A DNA stretch of 64,000 nt from NCBI GenBank assembly GCA_050251715.1, contig JBFWMG010000011.1, forward strand, positions 1 to 64,000, read 5' to 3'. Shown in pieces: positions 24,457-33,895 of the stretch. The translations under genes were made by a program, and so were the position numbers. The notes under the pieces were generated by a model. That model searched no databases. It saw nothing but the letters and a program-made list of their open reading frames with translations, and was not told the DNA's origin. This stretch comes from JBFWMG01 sp050251715. Lineage in GTDB: Bacteria > Desulfobacterota > Desulfovibrionia > Desulfovibrionales > Desulfovibrionaceae. Each line of letters starts with the position of its first letter. Position 1 is the first letter of the stretch.

Positions 24457-25101
24457 ATGTGCGGCCGTTTTGGTTTTTCCATGCCCCCGCGCCGGGCGGC
24501 GGCATATTTCGGGCTGGATCTGCCGCCCGCGCTGGCCGGTTTCCGGTTCCCCGGCGACCCCGCCACTATCCGGCCCGGCACGCACCTGCTGGCCGGGCGC
24601 ATCGATCCGGCCACGGGCCGCCCCACGCTCGCCCTGCTGCGCTGGGGACTCATCCCGGCCTGGGCCAGGGACGCGGCGTTCGCCTCCAAATGCATCAACG
24701 CCCGCAGCGAGACCATGGCCGAGAAACCCGCGTTCCGCGACGCCTTCCGGCAACGGCGCTGCCTGATCCCGGCGGACCTGTTCTACGAGTGGACCACGGC
24801 GGGCAAGGTGAAGACGCCCCACGCCATCCGGGTGGACGGCGGCGCGCCGTTCGCCATGGCCGGACTGTGGGAAACGTGGACCGACCCGGCCACGGGCGAG
24901 GCGGTGGCAACCTGCGCCATTGTGACCACGCAGGCGAACGCGGCCATGGCCGCGCTGCACGAGCGCATGCCCGTGCTGCTGGACGAGGCGGCCCGCGCCG
25001 CGTGGCTGGCCCCGCGCACGCCGCCCCCCGCCCTGGCCGCCCTGTGCGCCCCCAGCCCCCTGCCGCTCGCCATCACCCGCCTCGCGCCGGGTTCGGTGTA
25101 G
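24457..25101 (+). CDS. SRAP-domain abasic-site protein (HMCES/YedK family)
   Basis: The 214-residue protein begins MCGRFGF, so the catalytic Cys2 that crosslinks to abasic sites in single-stranded DNA is exposed after Met removal. Other family residues are visible: NARSETM, LFYEW and HERMPV. It starts 2 bases after umuD and is surely co-translated with it. This pairs an abasic-site shield with translesion synthesis, consistent with an SOS role. Confidence 0.95.
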   Translation: MCGRFGFSMPPRRAAAYFGLDLPPALAGFRFPGDPATIRPGTHLLAGRIDPATGRPTLALLRWGLIPAWARDAAFASKCINARSETMAEKPAFRDAFRQRRCLIPADLFYEWTTAGKVKTPHAIRVDGGAPFAMAGLWETWTDPATGEAVATCAIVTTQANAAMAALHERMPVLLDEAARAAWLAPRTPPPALAALCAPSPLPLAITRLAPGSV

Positions 25102-25117
25102 CCAACCCAGCCCCCGC

Positions 25118-25150
25118 AAAAAAACGCGGCCCGGATCGCTCCGGGCCGCG
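25118..25150 (-). terminator. Rho-independent terminator after opgG
   Basis: An 11-bp GC stem (25125-25135 with 25140-25150) around a TCGC loop is followed on the minus strand by seven T. It serves the leftward opgG gene. Its stem could also slow convergent transcription from the umuD operon. Confidence 0.88.
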
Positions 25151-25177
25151 CGGTCATGCCATGCATGCCGTCCGGGC

Positions 25178-26800
25178 CTATGGCTCCACGGCGTAGCTCC
25201 AGGTCTCGCTCAAGACATCCTCGCCCTGGCGCAGGAAGGCGCGCATCTCCACGGGCGGGCCGCCCTCGCCGCCGGGATGGTCCAGCGCCACCTTGAAGGC
25301 CACGCGCCAGCCGCCGGTCACGTCGTTGCGAAAACACTGCGTCTCGACAAGCGTGCCGCCCTCCCCCACCCACACGTCCGCCGCCACCGGATCGGCGGCG
25401 GTCTTGGCGGGCAGCGCGCCGCCCTCGAATTCCACGATCATCTGCCGCACCAGGCCGGGCAGGCGCGCCGTGCGCGTGGCGGCCACACGCGCCCCGCCCC
25501 CGGGTCTGCCGTCCGGCGCGTCGTGCCACGACATGCGGTAGGAAAACGCCAGCTCGCCGCCCGCTTCCGGCATGGCGTCGGGCGACCAGTAGGCCGCCAC
25601 GTTGTCGTTGATCTCCTCCACCGAGGGGATCAGGAACAATTCCACGTGCCCCTTGCCCCAGCCCTCGCCCGGCTCGATCCACAGGCTGGGCCGCCGCTCC
25701 ATGTCCGCCTCCAGGTCCAGATAGTCGCGGTAGTCACGGTCGCGCTGCAACAGGCCAAATCCCTTGGGGTTCTCGTCGCGGAACAGGTTGACCTCCAGCC
25801 GGGCCGGGTTGCGCAGGGGCCGCCATATCCACTCGCCGCGCCCCGTGTGCATGAGCAGGCCGTCCGAGTCGTGCACCTCGGGCCGCCAGTCCCGCAGGGG
25901 GCCGGGCAAGGTGTTCTCGCCGTACAAAAACATGCTGGTCAGCGGCGCGAGGCCCAGCTTTTCCACCCGCTTGCGGAAGAAGAGCCGCGCGCGCACCGCC
26001 ACCTCCGTCCGCTCGCCGGGCCGGATGCGGAAGGTGTATGCCCCGGCCACGCTGGGGGAATCCATGAGCGCGTCCACGTCCACAAAAGCGTCGCCCGGCG
26101 CGGGCTTGTGCAGCCAGAACTCGCGGAACACCGGAAACTCCTCGGGCCTGGGCAGGGCCGTGTCCACGGCCAGCCCCCGCGCGGACAGGCCGTAGTGCTG
26201 GCCCTTGGCCACGGCGCGGAAATAGCTCGCGCCCAGAAAAACCAGATACTCGTCGAAATAGTCGGGCCTGTTGATGGCCCCATGGATGCGAAAGCCCGCC
26301 GCGCCCACGGTCTTGGGCATGCGCGGCGCAATGGCCTGGTTGCGGCCATAGTCGAACATGTCGCGGCTCAGGGCGAGGGGCGCGGCCCTGCCCGCCTCCA
26401 CCACGTTGAGGCGCACGGTGGCGCGCTGCACAAAGCCGGGATGGAAGAACTGCACCTCGACGGGTAGCCCTTCGCCGCGCCACAGCGACGCCTCGGGCCG
26501 GAAGCGGATGTCGCGCCATTCGTCATAGGTCAGGTCCGCCAGCGCCTTGTCCACGGGCGGGGCGGGCGCATAGGGCGCGGCGGCCAGGGCGCGGGCCATG
26601 GCCGCCACCGTGTCGAAGGAATGGACGGGCGCGGCCCCGGCGGGGCGCGCGGCCCCGGCGGCGCGCGCGGACGCGACGGCCAGCCACAGGGACAAGGCCA
26701 GGACCAAGGCCATGGCGGACAACCGGGCCAGGGCCAGGCATGCGCCGCCGGCCGCGCCGGACGGACGGTCAAGGACAGGATGCGAAAGCACGCGCAGCAT
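25178..26800 (-). CDS. opgG: Periplasmic glucan biosynthesis protein OpgG/MdoG
   Basis: The 540-residue exported protein has a signal region (about 25-47) and the MdoG domain through the rest. Motifs include the early RFRPEASLWRG, FRIHGAINRPDYFDEYLVFLGASYFRAV (abbreviated here), FLYGENT, DSDGLL and SYRMSW. OpgG branches or shapes osmoregulated periplasmic glucans in the periplasm. The partner synthase OpgH is not in the window on either side. The ATG at 26800 was preferred over one 12 bases upstream because GGAG lies 6 bases before it. Confidence 0.95.
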   Translation of the reverse strand: MLRVLSHPVLDRPSGAAGGACLALARLSAMALVLALSLWLAVASARAAGAARPAGAAPVHSFDTVAAMARALAAAPYAPAPPVDKALADLTYDEWRDIRFRPEASLWRGEGLPVEVQFFHPGFVQRATVRLNVVEAGRAAPLALSRDMFDYGRNQAIAPRMPKTVGAAGFRIHGAINRPDYFDEYLVFLGASYFRAVAKGQHYGLSARGLAVDTALPRPEEFPVFREFWLHKPAPGDAFVDVDALMDSPSVAGAYTFRIRPGERTEVAVRARLFFRKRVEKLGLAPLTSMFLYGENTLPGPLRDWRPEVHDSDGLLMHTGRGEWIWRPLRNPARLEVNLFRDENPKGFGLLQRDRDYRDYLDLEADMERRPSLWIEPGEGWGKGHVELFLIPSVEEINDNVAAYWSPDAMPEAGGELAFSYRMSWHDAPDGRPGGGARVAATRTARLPGLVRQMIVEFEGGALPAKTAADPVAADVWVGEGGTLVETQCFRNDVTGGWRVAFKVALDHPGGEGGPPVEMRAFLRQGEDVLSETWSYAVEP

Positions 26801-26944
26801 GTGGTTCTCCATGGGGGAAGACGCGGCGCCGCAGGACGCGGCGCCAGGAGACATCATACAGCCGGGGGCCACGCTCCGGCAAGCGGTATGGCGCGGGGCG
26901 CGACGCCGCCCGCAACACCGGGGCCACGGGGCGCGGGGCAGGCG

Positions 26945-27051
26945 CTAGCGCATTGTAGCATTGAAACAAGGCGAGGATTTGAAATAATAAAGCATTATTT
27001 CAGCAAGATGCACTAGAGCATCTCATCTTTTTCAAAATTAAGATGCTCTAG
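26945..27051 (+). repeat. CTAG-bounded three-hairpin repeat, copy C
   Basis: It begins CTAGCGCATTGTAGCATTG and ends AGATGCTCTAG, 107 bases. Hairpin 2 keeps GAAATAAT/ATTATTTC and hairpin 3 keeps AGAGCATCT/AGATGCTCT. Hairpin 1 has one mismatch. The terminal CTAG at 27048-27051 supplies the TAG stop codon of the leftward dctM gene. Confidence 0.9.
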
Positions 27052-28382
27052 TGGACCATCTGGGCGGGCAGGAAGAAGACGAGGTCCGGGAACACGCACA
27101 AAATCACGGCCATGAGCACCATGATGCAGAAGAAGGGGAAGGTGGCGCGCAGGATGGTGGGCACGTTCTCCAGGGCGATGTGCTGGATCACGAAGATGGA
27201 AAAGCCCACGGGCGGCGTGATCTGCGACAGCTCGACCATGATGACCAGGAAGATGCCGAACCACAGCGGCTGGAACCCCGCGTGCACCACGATGGGCAGC
27301 ACGATGGGCAGGGTCATGACCACGATGGAGATGCCGTCAAGGATCATGCCCAGCACCAGGTACATAAGGCCGAGCACGAAGATGAGCATGTAGGGCGAAA
27401 GCCCCAGGGACACGATGTATTCGCTGATGGCGCGCGCGATGCCGATGAACCCCACCACCTGCGACATGAAGGCCGCGCCCGCGATGATGAAGCAGATCAT
27501 GGTGCTGGTGCGCACCGAGGCGAGCAGCGCGTCCTTGAAGTTCGGCCAGTCCAGGTTGCGGAACCCCGCCGCCAGCAGCAGCGACCCCGCCACGCCCATG
27601 GCCGCCGCCTCGGTGGGCGTGGCCAGGCCCACGTAGATGCTGCCGAGCACCATGCCGATGAGGCCGAGCACCGGCGCGAGATCCTTGAGTGAGCGGAAAC
27701 GGTCGCCCCAGGAAAAATCCTCCTCCTGCTCCGGCATGTATTCCGGATGCGCCAACGCCTGGATCACGATCCAGGTGGAGTAGAGCCCGGCCAGGGTGAG
27801 GCCCGGCAGCACGCCCGCGATGAACAGCTGGCCGATGGAGGTGTCGGACAGCACGCCGTAGATAATCATGATGAGGCTGGGCGGGATGAGGAACCCGAGG
27901 GTGCCCGCCCCGGCCAGCGAGCCGATGGCCAGGCGCTTGTCATAGCCGCGCTCGGCCAGCTCGTGCAGGGTGATGCGCCCCACCGTGGCCGTGGTGGCGG
28001 CGCTGGAGCCGGACACCGCCGCAAACAGCGAGCAGGCCACCACGTTGATGTGGTACAGCTTGCCGGGCACGCGCGTGAGCCACGGCTTGAGGCCGTTGAG
28101 CAGCTTGGTGGACACGGCGGTGCGGTAGAGGATCTCGCCCATGAGGATGAACAGCGGCAAGGCGGTGAGCGCCCACGAGTCCAGCGTGTTCCACAGGGAG
28201 TTGGCCAGCAGGTCGCCGATCTTGTCGTAGATGGAAATGGTGGGCGGCAGCGTGATGTCGTACATGAGCAGCCCGGCGATGCCCGCCGCGAACAGGGCGA
28301 AGCCGATCCACATGCCCAGGAACAACAACGCGAACATCACGCCCAGAAGCGCGCAGGCAAGCAGCAGCGGATCGCCGATCAT
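27048..28382 (-). CDS. dctM: TRAP transporter large permease (DctM)
   Basis: The 444-residue integral membrane protein has about 11-12 hydrophobic segments and DctM-family motifs. These include LFILMGEILYRT, SGSSAATTATVG, GTLGFLIPPSLIMIIYG and the late GGAILDGISIVVMTLPI-like loop. It is the ion-driven transport subunit. Its ATG overlaps the dctQ stop by 4 bases, so the two are coupled. The last codons (QMVH-stop) run into the repeat at 26945-27051. Confidence 0.96.
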   Translation of the reverse strand: MIGDPLLLACALLGVMFALLFLGMWIGFALFAAGIAGLLMYDITLPPTISIYDKIGDLLANSLWNTLDSWALTALPLFILMGEILYRTAVSTKLLNGLKPWLTRVPGKLYHINVVACSLFAAVSGSSAATTATVGRITLHELAERGYDKRLAIGSLAGAGTLGFLIPPSLIMIIYGVLSDTSIGQLFIAGVLPGLTLAGLYSTWIVIQALAHPEYMPEQEEDFSWGDRFRSLKDLAPVLGLIGMVLGSIYVGLATPTEAAAMGVAGSLLLAAGFRNLDWPNFKDALLASVRTSTMICFIIAGAAFMSQVVGFIGIARAISEYIVSLGLSPYMLIFVLGLMYLVLGMILDGISIVVMTLPIVLPIVVHAGFQPLWFGIFLVIMVELSQITPPVGFSIFVIQHIALENVPTILRATFPFFCIMVLMAVILCVFPDLVFFLPAQMVH

Positions 28383-28915
28383 GCGCCCTCCTCGTCCGCC
28401 GGACCGTCAGACTCGTCCGGCGCCGGAGGCGCATCCAGCCCCCCGGCGCGCCGCGCGATGAAGGCGCACAGTTGCAGCGCCAAAAGCGCCAAGCCCAGCG
28501 GCGCGACCAGTTGCGGCATCCAGAACGGGGTTTCGGACATGGTGTCCGCGCGCATGTCGAGCTGCCAGCTTTCCCAGGCCATGTCCACGCTGTAGGCCAG
28601 GACGTAAAGCGTGATGCCCAGCGCCCCCAGGGCCATGAGCACGTCCAGCGCCCGCCGCGCCCCGTGGGGCAGGTGCGCCAGCAGCAGGCCGATGCGGATG
28701 AACGCCTTGTCGTGGAAGGTGTGGCCAAAGCCGAACACCACGAGCGCCACCAGAAAATAGCCGCTGTACTCGCTGGCGATGAGCGTGGACGCGCCCAGCG
28801 TGGCGCGGACCACGATCTCCACCAGGATGAGCGCCACGATGGCGAGCATGAAGAAGGCTGAAACGAAGGCCCCTCCCCGGGAGAGGCCTTCGATGATGCG
28901 GCACAGACGTTCCAT
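28379..28915 (-). CDS. dctQ: TRAP transporter small permease (DctQ)
   Basis: The 178-residue protein has four hydrophobic helices (about 15-40, 48-72, 88-110 and 135-158), with the family feature EYSGYFLVALVVFGFGHTF in helix 2. It partners DctM. It starts 6 bases after the dctP stop without a strong ribosome site, implying translational coupling. A hydrophilic acidic tail ends the protein. Confidence 0.92.
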   Translation of the reverse strand: MERLCRIIEGLSRGGAFVSAFFMLAIVALILVEIVVRATLGASTLIASEYSGYFLVALVVFGFGHTFHDKAFIRIGLLLAHLPHGARRALDVLMALGALGITLYVLAYSVDMAWESWQLDMRADTMSETPFWMPQLVAPLGLALLALQLCAFIARRAGGLDAPPAPDESDGPADEEGA

Positions 28916-28921
28916 GCGCGG

Positions 28922-29893
28922 CTATTTGCCGAAGGCGGTCAGCACGTCCTTGGAATCCTGCTTGGCGTGGGCCTTGAACTCCTCGCGCATGGCCTTGGCC
29001 ACGGCGTCCAGTTCGGCGGCCAATCCGGCGGTCTTTTCCGAAATAATCATGCCGTGCTTCGAAATGGCGGCCAGCGAGGTCTCGATGGAGGCCTTGGACG
29101 CGAGCCACTGGGCCGCTTCCACCTCGACGGCGGCGCGCAGCATGGCCTCGCGCTGATCCTCGTCCAGCGCCTTCCAATAGTCCATGTTGATGGTCAGCAT
29201 GTTGAGCGGGTAGGAATAGTTGATCTTGGTGAAGTGGTTGAGCACTTCCCAGAACTTGCCTTCCGCGCCCGAGGTGGCGCTGGTGAGCACGGAGTCGATG
29301 AGTCCGGTGGACAGGGCCGAGTACACCTCGCCCCAGGGCAGGGACTGCGGATTCGCGCCCGCGCGCTTCAAAAATTCCGCGCCGTTCTTGTCATAGGTGC
29401 GGGTCTTCAGGCCCGCGATGTCGGCCATGGACTTGACGGGCTTCTTGGTGAACAGGCCGCTGCGGGGCCAGGGAGCGGCATACAGCAACTTCTGGTTCCA
29501 GCGCTCGCACGCCTTGGCGTAATAGGGTCTGGCGATGTCGTAGAACTTCTTGGCCTCGGGATAGGAGCCGACCATGAGCGGCATGGTGGAGATGCCGAAG
29601 ATCTCCTCGCTGCCAGCGACCACGCCCATGAGGATGTCGCTCATGGGCAGGGTGCCGTCCTTCACGGACTTGAGCAGTTCCGGCCCCTTGAAGCCCAGGC
29701 TGCCGCCCGGATGCACGGTGATGTCCACCGAGCCGTCCGTGTAGTCCTTGACCAGTTTGGCGTAGTTGATGGCGCCGAGGGTGTGGAAGTTGGTGGGGCC
29801 GTAGATGGCGTTGCAGTTCATCACGATCTTGGCCGCGTTGGCGGGCATGGCGAAGAGCACGAGCAGGACGGCGAGACACAGTTTGCGCAGCAT
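28922..29893 (-). CDS. dctP: TRAP transporter substrate-binding protein (DctP)
   Basis: The 323-residue periplasmic protein has a signal peptide (1-20, ending ANA) and the DctP fold with KLVKDYTDGSVDITVHPGG-type motifs, SLPWGEVYSALSTGLID and a Lys-rich C-terminal helix. The ligand is not predictable from sequence. The adjacent divergent hydantoinase genes suggest a hydantoin, 5-oxoproline or other amido-acid-like solute. AAGGAGGAAAGTC precedes the ATG at 29893. Confidence 0.95.
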   Translation of the reverse strand: MLRKLCLAVLLVLFAMPANAAKIVMNCNAIYGPTNFHTLGAINYAKLVKDYTDGSVDITVHPGGSLGFKGPELLKSVKDGTLPMSDILMGVVAGSEEIFGISTMPLMVGSYPEAKKFYDIARPYYAKACERWNQKLLYAAPWPRSGLFTKKPVKSMADIAGLKTRTYDKNGAEFLKRAGANPQSLPWGEVYSALSTGLIDSVLTSATSGAEGKFWEVLNHFTKINYSYPLNMLTINMDYWKALDEDQREAMLRAAVEVEAAQWLASKASIETSLAAISKHGMIISEKTAGLAAELDAVAKAMREEFKAHAKQDSKDVLTAFGK

Positions 29894-29998
29894 GACTTTC
29901 CTCCTTGGACGGAATGGCTGGCGGTGCGATGGTGTGGTATGCATCCTCTGCCGGACTTGGCAAGCAGACCGTGAAGCGATATCATGCTTTTTTGCCCA

Positions 29999-30023
29999 TT
30001 GGCAAACTTGACAATTTTGCCAA
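29999..30023. promoter_or_regulatory. Palindromic operator candidate between dctP and hyuA
   Basis: TTGGCAAA and TTTGCCAA form a perfect 8-bp inverted repeat around 9 bases. A third half site TTGGCAA lies at 29957-29963. The position midway between divergent dctPQM and hyuAB fits a shared regulator binding site. No regulator gene is adjacent. Confidence 0.6.
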
Positions 30024-30125
30024 CGCCTTGCCTCCGGCCCGCGCCATGCCGCGCACGCCGGGTTTTTTGCAGCAATCACGCCACGCGCCCCACCCATGGG
30101 CCTCGCATTTTTTTTGGGAGAACGC

Positions 30126-32171
30126 ATGAAAATCATCGGCGTCGATACCGGCGGCACCTTCACCGACCTCATCTTTCAGGACAACGGCCAGTGGAAGGTG
30201 CACAAGCTGCTGTCCACCCCGCACAACCCCGCCGAAGCCGTGCTGGCGGGCCTGGACGCGGTGGAAGCCAAGTCCGCCGATTCGAGCGGGCCGGGAAGCG
30301 GGCCGCGCCAGATCGTGCACGGCTCCACCGTGGCCACCAACGCCATCCTGGAACGCAAGGGCGTGAAAACCGCGCTCATCACCAACGCGGGGTTCACCGA
30401 CGTCATCGCCATTGGCCGCCAGAACCGCGCCCGGCTGTACGACCTGGCCTACCAGAAGGAACCACCCATCGCGCCCGAGGAACTGTGCTTCGGCGTGCCC
30501 GGCCGCGTGGTGTCCACGGGCGAGGAGCTGGAACCGCTCCCCGAGGACGCGGCCCGCGCCGTGGTGGATGCGGTGCGTGAAAGCGGGGCCGAGTCCGTGG
30601 CCGTGTCGCTGCTCTTCGCCTTTGCCAACCCGACGCATGAAAAGCGGCTGGGCGGCCTGCTGGCCGACCTGGGCCTGCCCGTTTCCCTGTCGCATGAAAT
30701 CCTGGCCGAGTTCCGCGAGTTCGAGCGCACCAGCACCACCCTGGTCAACGCCTACGTCAGCCCCAAGATGCGCCGCTACATCTCTTTTTTGCTCGACCGG
30801 CTGCACGGGGCGGGCGCGGCGGGCGCGGGCGACACCCTGCGCATCATGCAGTCCAACGGCGGCTCCATCAGCGCGGACACGGCCATGCGCGAGTCCGTGC
30901 GCACCATCCTGTCCGGCCCGGCTGGCGGCGCGGTGGGCGCGCTCCAGATCGGGCGCCTGGCGGGCCACGACACGCTCATCACCTTTGACATGGGCGGCAC
31001 CTCCACCGACGTCTCGCTCATGGACGGCGATTTGACATTGACACTCGAAGCCTCCATCTCCGGCTACCCGGTCAAGACGCCCATGATCGACATCCATACC
31101 GTGGGCGCGGGCGGCGGCTCCATCGCCCACGTGGACGCGGGCGGCGCGCTGCGCGTGGGCCCGGAAAGCGCGGGCGCGGACCCCGGCCCCATCTGCTACG
31201 GCAAGGGCGAGCGCATCACCGTGACCGACGCCAACCTCTATCTGGGCCGCCTCATCCCCGACCACTTCCTGGGCGGCGACATGGCCCTGGACCTCGACCG
31301 CCTGGCCGAGCACTTCGAGGCGCTGGCCGCACGCCTGCACCTCACGCCCACGGCCCTGGCCGAAGGCATCATCGAAATCGCCAACGCCAACATGGAACGC
31401 GCCATCCGCGTCATCAGCGTGGAGCGCGGCTATGACCCGCGCGAGTTCACCCTGCTCTCGTTCGGCGGCGCGGGCGGGCTGCACGCCGCGCACCTGGCGC
31501 GCCTGCTGCGCATGCGCACCGTGCTCATCCCCAACAATCCCGGCATCCTGTCGGCCATGGGCATGCTCATGGCCGATGTCATCAAGGACTATTCCCAGAC
31601 CGTGATGCTGGCGGCCACGGACGCCACGCCCGCCGGCCTGGACGCGCTGTTCGCGCCGCTGGAAACCCAGGGCCGCGCCGAGCTGGCGGGCGAGGGCATC
31701 ACCCCGGAACAGGTGGTGCTGGAACGGTTTTTGGATATGCGCTACCAGGGCCAGTCCTTCGAGATCATCACGCCCTGGGACGGCGGCCCGGCCTTTGCCG
31801 AGGCGTTCCACGCCCTGCACGACAAGACCTACGGCTACCGCAACGAGGGCAAACCCGTGCAGATCGTGAACATCCGGCTGCGGGCGCGGGGCGTGCCCGA
31901 CAAGCCCGGCTTTGTCCGGCGCGACGAGGGCGGGGCCGAGCCCGCGCCCCAGGCGCGCCTGGGCACGCGGCAGGTGGTGTTCGACGGCGCGGCGCACGAG
32001 ACGGCCATCTACGACCGGGCGCACCTTGCGCCCGGCAACGTGGTTCCCGGCCCGGCGGTCATCACCGAATACACCTCCACCCTGCTCGTGCCGCCCTTTG
32101 CCTCGGGCCGGGTGGACGGGTACGGCAACCTCATCCTGACCATCCACGAGACCGACGCGCCCAGCGCCTAG
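30126..32171 (+). CDS. hyuA: Hydantoinase/5-oxoprolinase subunit A
   Basis: The 681-residue subunit has the ATP-binding ASKHA-type start IIGVDTGGTFTDLI, GSTVATNAILERKG, the DMGGTSTDVSL phosphate loop, and HTVGAGGGSIA. These are typical of HyuA, N-methylhydantoinase A and the N-terminal half of 5-oxoprolinase. The complex uses ATP to open a cyclic amide. GGGAGAACGC precedes the ATG at 30126. It is followed by hyuB after 9 bases. Confidence 0.95.
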   Translation: MKIIGVDTGGTFTDLIFQDNGQWKVHKLLSTPHNPAEAVLAGLDAVEAKSADSSGPGSGPRQIVHGSTVATNAILERKGVKTALITNAGFTDVIAIGRQNRARLYDLAYQKEPPIAPEELCFGVPGRVVSTGEELEPLPEDAARAVVDAVRESGAESVAVSLLFAFANPTHEKRLGGLLADLGLPVSLSHEILAEFREFERTSTTLVNAYVSPKMRRYISFLLDRLHGAGAAGAGDTLRIMQSNGGSISADTAMRESVRTILSGPAGGAVGALQIGRLAGHDTLITFDMGGTSTDVSLMDGDLTLTLEASISGYPVKTPMIDIHTVGAGGGSIAHVDAGGALRVGPESAGADPGPICYGKGERITVTDANLYLGRLIPDHFLGGDMALDLDRLAEHFEALAARLHLTPTALAEGIIEIANANMERAIRVISVERGYDPREFTLLSFGGAGGLHAAHLARLLRMRTVLIPNNPGILSAMGMLMADVIKDYSQTVMLAATDATPAGLDALFAPLETQGRAELAGEGITPEQVVLERFLDMRYQGQSFEIITPWDGGPAFAEAFHALHDKTYGYRNEGKPVQIVNIRLRARGVPDKPGFVRRDEGGAEPAPQARLGTRQVVFDGAAHETAIYDRAHLAPGNVVPGPAVITEYTSTLLVPPFASGRVDGYGNLILTIHETDAPSA

Positions 32172-32180
32172 AGGATCCCC

Positions 32181-33779
32181 ATGCACTGCCGCGACTGCAA
32201 CCCCATCCTGCTGGAAGTGTTCAAGAACCGCTTCTCCTCCATTGCCGAGGAAATGGGCGTGACCCTCATGCGCACCGCATTTTCGCCCAATATCAAGGAG
32301 CGCCGCGACTTTTCCTGCGCCATCTTCGACGCCGCGGGCGAGATGATAGCCCAGGCCGCGCACATTCCCGTGCACCTGGGCTCCATGCCCCTGTCCGTGC
32401 AGGCCGCCATCGCCGCCGTGCCCATGCGGCCCGGCGACATGGTCATCCTCAACGACCCGTTCAAGGGCGGCACCCATTTGCCGGACATCACCCTGGTCGC
32501 CCCGGTGTTCGAGGAAAACCCCGACGGCTCCATCCCGGACAAGGCGGCCCCGGCCTTCTACGTGGCCAACCGCGCCCACCACGCCGACGTGGGCGGCATG
32601 GCCGCCGGATCCATGCCCCTGTCCACCTCGCTGTTCCAGGAGGGCGTCATCATCCCGCCCCTCACCTTTGTCAGGGGAGGGAAAATCAACGAGGATCTGA
32701 AGACTTTTTTCCTGAACAACGTGCGCACGCCCGAGGAGCGCGAAGGCGATTTCGCGGCCCAGGTCATGGCCAACGTGACCGGCGTGCGCCGCACCCGCGA
32801 ACTGATGCGCAAGTATGGCCGGGACATGGCCTCGGCCTATGCCGGGCACCTGCTCGACTACGCCGAAACCCTGGTGCGCGCCACCATCCGCGCCATCCCG
32901 GACGGCGTGTACGCCTTTGCGGATTTTCTGGACGACGACGGCCTGGGCACGAAGGACATCCCCATCCGCCTGCGCCTGACCGTGGCGGACGACACCGCCA
33001 CCCTTGATTTCACGGACTCGGGCGACCAGGTGCCCGGCAGCGTCAACGCCGTGCGCGCCATCACCCTGTCCGCCACGCTCTACTGCTTCCGCGCCCTCAT
33101 TCCGGGCAACGTGCCCGCCAACAGCGGCTGCCTGCGCCCCCTCACCGTGGTCACCCGGCCCGGCTCCATCGTGGACGCCCGCTTCCCCGCCGCCGTGGCG
33201 GGCGGCAACGTGGAAACCTCGCAGCGCCTCGTGGACGTGATCCTGGGCGCGTTGGCCCAGGCCATGCCGGGCCGCATTCCCGCCGCCAGCCAGGGCACCA
33301 TGAACAACGTGACCATCGGTGGCACGGACCCGCGCAACGGCAAACCCTTTGCCTATTACGAGACATTGGCGGGCGGCATGGGCGCGTCCGCGCACCTGCC
33401 CGGCGCGTCCGCCGTGCACGCGCACATGACAAATACACTCAATACCCCCATCGAAGCCCTGGAATACGCCTACCCCTTCCTGGTCACGGAATACGCCGTG
33501 CGGCGGGGATCGGGCGGCGCGGGCGCGCAGCGCGGCGGCGACGGCATGATCCGCGCCATCCGCCTGCTGGGCGAGGCCGAGGCCACGGTCCTGTCCGAAC
33601 GCCGTGTGCGCGGGGCGTACGGTCTGGCGGGCGGCGAACCGGGCGCGCCGGGCCGCAACACCGTGTCGCGGGCGGACGGGCGACTGGAAACCATGCCCGG
33701 CAAATGCACCACCACCCTGCGCCCCGGCGACACCCTGCGCATCGAAACCCCGGCCGGCGGCGGCTACGGCAAGGCGTAG
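32181..33779 (+). CDS. hyuB: Hydantoinase/5-oxoprolinase subunit B
   Basis: The 532-residue partner subunit has the HyuB motifs: EVFKNRFSSIAEEMG at the start, SPNIKERRDFSCAIFD, NDPFKGGTHLPDIT, RAHHADVGG and the C-terminal GGGGYG-like PAGGGYG. GAGGATCCCC lies before the ATG. With HyuA and the divergent TRAP transporter it forms a likely uptake-and-cleavage module for a cyclic amide. Whether the substrate is hydantoin, oxoproline or another lactam is unknown. Confidence 0.95.
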   Translation: MHCRDCNPILLEVFKNRFSSIAEEMGVTLMRTAFSPNIKERRDFSCAIFDAAGEMIAQAAHIPVHLGSMPLSVQAAIAAVPMRPGDMVILNDPFKGGTHLPDITLVAPVFEENPDGSIPDKAAPAFYVANRAHHADVGGMAAGSMPLSTSLFQEGVIIPPLTFVRGGKINEDLKTFFLNNVRTPEEREGDFAAQVMANVTGVRRTRELMRKYGRDMASAYAGHLLDYAETLVRATIRAIPDGVYAFADFLDDDGLGTKDIPIRLRLTVADDTATLDFTDSGDQVPGSVNAVRAITLSATLYCFRALIPGNVPANSGCLRPLTVVTRPGSIVDARFPAAVAGGNVETSQRLVDVILGALAQAMPGRIPAASQGTMNNVTIGGTDPRNGKPFAYYETLAGGMGASAHLPGASAVHAHMTNTLNTPIEALEYAYPFLVTEYAVRRGSGGAGAQRGGDGMIRAIRLLGEAEATVLSERRVRGAYGLAGGEPGAPGRNTVSRADGRLETMPGKCTTTLRPGDTLRIETPAGGGYGKA

Positions 33780-33804
33780 CGGAAGACGGCGCTGACGCGC
33801 CGCC

Positions 33805-33895
33805 GGGGCGCCGCCCCAGACCCCGCTGGGGCGCTGCCCCAGACCCCGCCGGGGCTCCTCGCCCCGGACCCTCGGCAGGGGGCTGAGCCCCCTGC
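33805..33895. repeat. 23-bp GC-rich tandem units and hairpin after hyuB
   Basis: Two near-identical 23-base units (33805-33827, 33828-33850) of the form GGGGCGCNGCCCCAGACCCC and a degenerate third are followed by a perfect 9-bp hairpin at 33875-33895 (GCAGGGGGC/GCCCCCTGC). Each unit can itself fold. It probably acts as a transcription end for hyuAB. No T-tract follows. The rest of the gap to 34242 holds nothing else I can support. Confidence 0.65.
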
